From: Lenisia limosa
Lineage: Eukaryota; Breviatea
Direction: 5' to 3'
Assembly (NCBI GenBank): GCA_001655205.1
Contig: LPNZ01009757.1
Span: forward strand, 1 to 21,897
DNA length: 21,897 bases
The notes below the pieces were generated by a model. The model searched no databases and was not told the DNA's origin. It saw only the letters and a program-made list of their open reading frames with translations. Below are positions 19,601 to 21,897 of this stretch, piece by piece; within the stretch, counting starts at the first letter, position 1, and every line of letters begins with the position of its first letter. A program made the position numbers and the translations under genes.

Positions 19601-21057
19601 NNNNNNNNNNNNNNNNNNNNNNNNNNNNNNNNNNNNNNAAAGCTCACCACAATGGAAGGCAGCCTGATGGTGAGTGCGGTGAGGGTATATATTTTTCCGC
19701 TTCCCCTTTTATACTGAGGTTTCAAAACATTCAAATAAACCTGTTATTTATGACACACAACAGATGATACGATATCATAAGCGAAAATACTCCTTTTTCT
19801 CATGATATTACCCGATATCTTCTTTGCAGCGCCCTTCAATACTTATCCAAGGTAGCAATTTTATGCTCTCATTCATTGCTGATCCAAAAATTGTAATATA
19901 GTCAGCCTACTTTGAGTCCAACAAAAGAGGCCTTAGCGAGGATGGAGTGCAGCAGGTTGACCATGAACGTGTGTAGGGCTTTTTCACAGTCCGTAATCGC
20001 AATACAGATAAATAGCATTCTAGAAGGTCAGGGGGTTAGGCAGAAATAGAACTTGGCTTTTCTTTCCTTCAAATTTCTTGATGTTATCTCTAGAAATACG
20101 TTTGAATTAAAACAGAATATCAAACAGTATAACTATTATATCACAATCGTACTGAAGACATACTTTCCAGAGAAGTTTCGAATCATTTTAATTTCTCCAA
20201 GGCTCTGTTGGAGTACCTTAAGTGTCAAAAAGACTATCACTACGATTGGAAAATTAGATGAATAAATAGAGTGAGATGAAGGGATCAATATTTGATCAGC
20301 TAACCTCAAAAACAATTTTATTTGCGGCTTCCAAGAGGTCAGCTAAGTTTTCGGGTGTTAGACACTCAAACTCTTCAGTCTAATATGTTGGTGAGTGGCT
20401 CTGGTGTATCGACAGAGAAAGAGTCAAATAGAATTTCAATGTGCTCAAAATTTTCAACTCTTACAAGAAAACACTCATTGGATCAATTTCCAAACCCACG
20501 ACGCTGTGTGGATCTGCAGGGACCATCTCTTCCATGACTTCAATCTAAAACAATGAATAGCGAGAGCTAAGAATGGCTCAAGATGATAAATGACAAAAAA
20601 ACGTGATATAATGAGACACAGTCTTACCTCGCTCAGACACACAGCAACGTGCCCGTTGTTTTCCTAGATAGTCAGAAGAGCCAGATTTAAAGACCGGCTG
20701 CGGCTTAACAATATAATACATACTCCAAATCACTTAAGATAAATTCCAGAATGATAAAACAGGCAGAAAAATGCTCTCTTTTCAAACGTTTTTATCTGTA
20801 GTGTTCTTGAGAAGGGAAACCTCTTGAAATAAAGCCAAATCCCTCTCCTTGCGTGCAGCCTTGAGGATGAAAAAAAAACAAGCAAATGGGAAAATAAAGG
20901 TTAGAAACAAGTGGGAGAAGAGCAAAAGCCGTTTCTTAGTATCAATGGTGAAGAAAAAAGACCCTGATGGCATTATTTGCTCTTTACTCGATAAAATGGT
21001 GTAAGTTATTTGATGAAGATTGAAACGTACTTTTGCCGAATCCACGGGGTTACTCAT
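10652..21057 (-). CDS. Large multi-pass membrane protein, >30 exons, family not recognised
   Basis: Minus-strand exons join in phase from ATG 21055-21057 (MSNPVDSAK) to TGA 10652-10654 (ends NWLIRLYPILA), except across two gapped stretches. Exons: 21031-21057, 20821-20979, 20628-20663, 20500-20544, 20414-20473, 20305-20379, 20164-20216, 19911-20019, 19843-19867, 19648-19663, 19322-19423 (cut by gap), 19211-19245, 18643-18763, 18469-18511, 18283-18323, 17916-18084, 17460-17493, 17231-17383, 17102-17188, 16824-16864, 16558-16668, 15274-15349, 14965-15038 (cut), 14413-14445, 14244-14289, 14084-14154, 13858-13910, 13452-13495, 13368-13383, 13067-13153, 12695-12777, 12204-12245, 12118-12157, 11899-11937, 11723-11808, 11046-11095, 10983-11022, 10652-10768. 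About 850 residues are visible, with eight or more hydrophobic helices. Microexons, and the assumption of a single gene, are the weak points; it could be two genes split near 19.4 kb. Confidence 0.55.
11421..11447 (-). repeat. 27-bp arm of a distant inverted match (partner 5267-5293)
   Basis: This is the reverse-complement copy of 5267-5293. Beyond it the minus strand continues TGGCCTGGCTTTG, where the plus-strand copy is hidden by the gap. It lies in a membrane-protein-gene intron. Confidence 0.75.
12583..12695 (+). repeat. Degenerate minisatellite around GCGACAAGTGTATGA
   Basis: The motifs CGACAAGTGTATGA, ATCAAACCAA and ATATTGAGAGCGAC recur three to four times with a period of about 30-45 bp. 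The right edge touches the donor of membrane-gene exon 12695-12777. Confidence 0.6.
14472..14632. other. Assembly gap (161 N)
   Basis: Unknown bases in the membrane-protein gene. A candidate minus-strand exon starts at 14676 after CCTTACAG and runs into it. Confidence 0.99.
14849..14964. other. Assembly gap (116 N)
   Basis: Unknown bases that cut the minus-strand exon 14965-15038 on its 3' side. Confidence 0.99.
15733..16345 (+). CDS. Coding-like island inside a membrane-gene intron, possible nested gene or remnant
   Basis: On the plus strand, ATG 15733 starts MVYQRLIQSFDPQFEPLDVT and stays open through VFPKNVHMINGGKYSYYKKE to 15890. The frame then shifts by one; a 28-nt intron (15891-15918) would restore it as EALLGGVAELVKEWVHDGFL, open to about 16090 (FSWISRSNPMSLEEVLKQM). 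A third open piece (HGSKDVDPSIVELFRFHCMF) ends near 16345. An in-frame TAA upstream (15690-15692) argues that the start is at 15733 or that the gene is decayed. The minus strand is also open in places (NQQKSLIRLFLVITILPAVY at about 15.83-15.9 kb), so strand is not certain. I do not recognise the family. It could be a nested gene, a pseudogene, or missed exons of the surrounding minus-strand gene. Confidence 0.38.
17562..17622 (+). repeat. 12-bp microsatellite (GATGAAGATTAT)n
   Basis: Five near-perfect copies of a 12-mer. Read on the plus strand it would encode a DEDY repeat, but it lies in an intron of the minus-strand membrane gene and has no credible flanking exons. Confidence 0.75.
17916..18084 (-). 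other. Exon with Asn-X-Ser sequons and Cys, part of the membrane gene
   Basis: A 169-nt exon reads SSESNNSAMLSARSITLSPR then NAEMMLEFKNEILDCEGVSG, with cysteines and two Asn-X-Ser sites (NNS, NHS), as expected of a lumenal or extracellular loop. It follows exon 18283-18323 in phase 2 and precedes exon 17460-17493 in phase 0. The plus strand is also open here but reads less well. Confidence 0.5.
19211..21057 (-). other. N-terminal part of the membrane protein: one helix plus soluble domain
   Basis: A hydrophobic helix (LLLFSHLFLTFIFPFACFFF) flanked by KKR and KAARKER looks like a signal anchor with positive ends. A soluble stretch follows: ENNGHVAVCLSE, then CFLVRVENFEHIEILFDSFS, then EEFECLTPENLADLLEAANK, then VLQQSLGEIKMIRNFSGK. 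LTPENLADLLEAANK resembles the last helices of BTB domains, but the rest does not fit well enough to name one. A further hydrophobic segment is MLFICIAITDCEKALHTF. Acceptors CTGACTATCTAG and CTGACCTTCTAG are strong. Three introns here are only 26-84 nt. Confidence 0.5.
19424..19638. other. Assembly gap (215 N)
   Basis: Unknown bases in the membrane-protein gene. The minus-strand exon ending at 19322 runs out of it. Confidence 0.99.
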
Positions 21058-21255
21058 GCTGAAAAATCGTAGCACCATTTGAATATACACAATGTGCCCA
21101 GAGTGTATGATGGCCTGGGAAGGGGGTCAGTCAAGATATTTACTTCTGACTCAATAAAAAATTCATTCATTATTCTCTTTAGAGACTAATACTCTCAAAA
21201 ATTAGATAATTTAAAATATCCATGGAATTGATAAATGAGAACAGAGATGGAAAAA
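21058..21255 (-). promoter_or_regulatory. Spacer between two head-to-tail membrane-protein genes
   Basis: These 198 bp separate the stop of the upstream gene from the inferred start of the next on the same strand. It is AT-rich, with AATAAA-like sequence in the middle (CAATAAAAAATTC near 21152 on the plus strand). No ORF, repeat or RNA gene is evident. Confidence 0.35.
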
Positions 21256-21810
21256 TCAGTCTTCAGCTCCAATTTCTCCCGCAAGTGACATGTATTGGGC
21301 AACTTTCTCCTCGGCATCCAAGACAGGGTAGAATATGAACAACGCTTTCAGTACACCTCAATACATGCCAGCAAAGACAATGAATTTGCCCCAAGAAACA
21401 TACAATAATAATAAGGGCCCAGAACTTTTCCTCAGTAATATTGCGGTCCTTCGACTGCAGTAAACAGTGCCCTATGTTTGGGACCTGAAGGGTCAAAATT
21501 TTTCACATGCCATGCACATCTTGAAAAGATCGCCAAATGGACATTAAATTTATTACTGTCAGCTAATTATACTGTGATAGAAAGAATCCCTTTTCTTGAA
21601 TATTGTCAACGATAATAGAGCGCATGTTCACAATAAAGCAAATTCTAACAATGCACCACCCACTGCTACCAAAGGAACACTGGCAAAAGTCGGACATTCG
21701 ATGAGATGCGGAATGACAAGAAGTGACGTGATGTAGATCAACCCCGGGCAAAGAATGTGGAACACTGTCGGGTCTTCCTCAAGCGTCATATAAAACACCA
21801 CGAGCAATTG
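21256..21810 (-). CDS. Multi-pass membrane protein, C-terminal exons only (5' end beyond the window)
   Basis: Exons 21632-21810, 21573-21594, 21379-21454 and 21256-21356 (TGA 21256-21258) join in phase. They encode LLVVFYMTLEEDPTVFHILC, then hydrophobic GLIYITSLLVIPHLIECP and ASVPLVAVGGALLEFALL, then EEKFWALIIIVCFLGQIH, VLKALFIFYPVL and a soluble tail EEKVAQYMSLAGEIGAED. This gives three to four membrane helices and a short cytosolic-looking C-terminus. The first acceptor, CTAACATTGTAG (21811-21822), is one of the best in the window. The intron 21357-21378 is only 22 nt. The family is not recognised; it may be related to its neighbour, since both are multi-pass and tandem. Bases 21823-21897 look intronic. 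Confidence 0.6.
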
Positions 21811-21897
21811 CTACAATGTTAGATTTTTGGGGAACTCCCTTTTGGTCCGCAAAACTATCGAGAAATGTTGCTTTTGTTTGAACATATATACATATAA

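Noticed and set aside
20053-20265. Plus-strand reading with FNFSKALLEYLKCQKDYHYD
   Set aside because: The minus-strand exon 20164-20216 has a better acceptor (TTGACACTTAAG), a GTATGT donor and correct phase with both neighbours.
20305-20663. BTB domain call for the soluble part of the membrane protein
   Set aside because: LTPENLADLLEAANK is suggestive, but the first half lacks the D-V-x-hydrophobic and AHKxVLAxxS signatures.

Overview
The window is eukaryotic genomic DNA, AT-rich and scaffolded, with seven N-gaps. No long bacterial-type ORF explains it. Coding sequence appears as many short GC-richer exons that join in frame across GT...AG introns, with stops between them. The 3' splice sites often carry a CTNAC-type branch motif only 4-10 nt before the AG (for example CTAACTTCCCAG), a layout known from metamonads such as Trichomonas and Giardia and from a few other lineages. 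My best guess is an intron-dense free-living metamonad (Kipferlia/Carpediemonas-like). This is inference from splice signals only.

Layout. (1) 51-1550, minus strand: a LIM-type zinc-finger protein whose C-terminal end lies beyond position 1. (2) 1551-1887: a 337-bp divergent intergenic region. (3) 1888 to about 10310, plus strand: a gene of about 25 exons whose central part (5033-7719) encodes ankyrin repeats and whose tail is Pro/Ser-rich, then acidic and basic. Its exact 3' end is uncertain (gaps at 9683-9866 and 10393-10462). (4) About 10311-10651: convergent intergenic region. (5) 10652-21057, minus strand: a reconstruction of more than 30 exons encoding a large multi-pass membrane protein of roughly 850 or more residues with no family I can name. 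(6) Inside its longest intron (15350-16557) lies a coding-like island, better read on the plus strand, that may be a nested gene. (7) 21256-21810, minus strand: the C-terminal exons of a second multi-pass membrane protein, head-to-tail with (5).

All exon models were built by hand from splice signals, phase matching and reading-frame quality; no RNA or homology search was available. Phase agreement over long exon chains is the main evidence. Individual microexons (14-25 nt) and very short introns (22-26 nt) are the weakest parts.

Accessory structure: six copies of a small palindrome-ended element (MITE-like, about 75-100 bp, ends TAGGGCTTCACTT...), most of them in introns; a 27-bp perfect inverted match between 5267-5293 (at a gap edge) and 11421-11447; a 26-bp duplication of an exon/5' splice-site junction; several mini- and microsatellites; and G/C homopolymer runs, two of which border gaps. 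The genes show no obvious shared pathway: LIM and ankyrin proteins are protein-interaction scaffolds, and the other two are membrane proteins.
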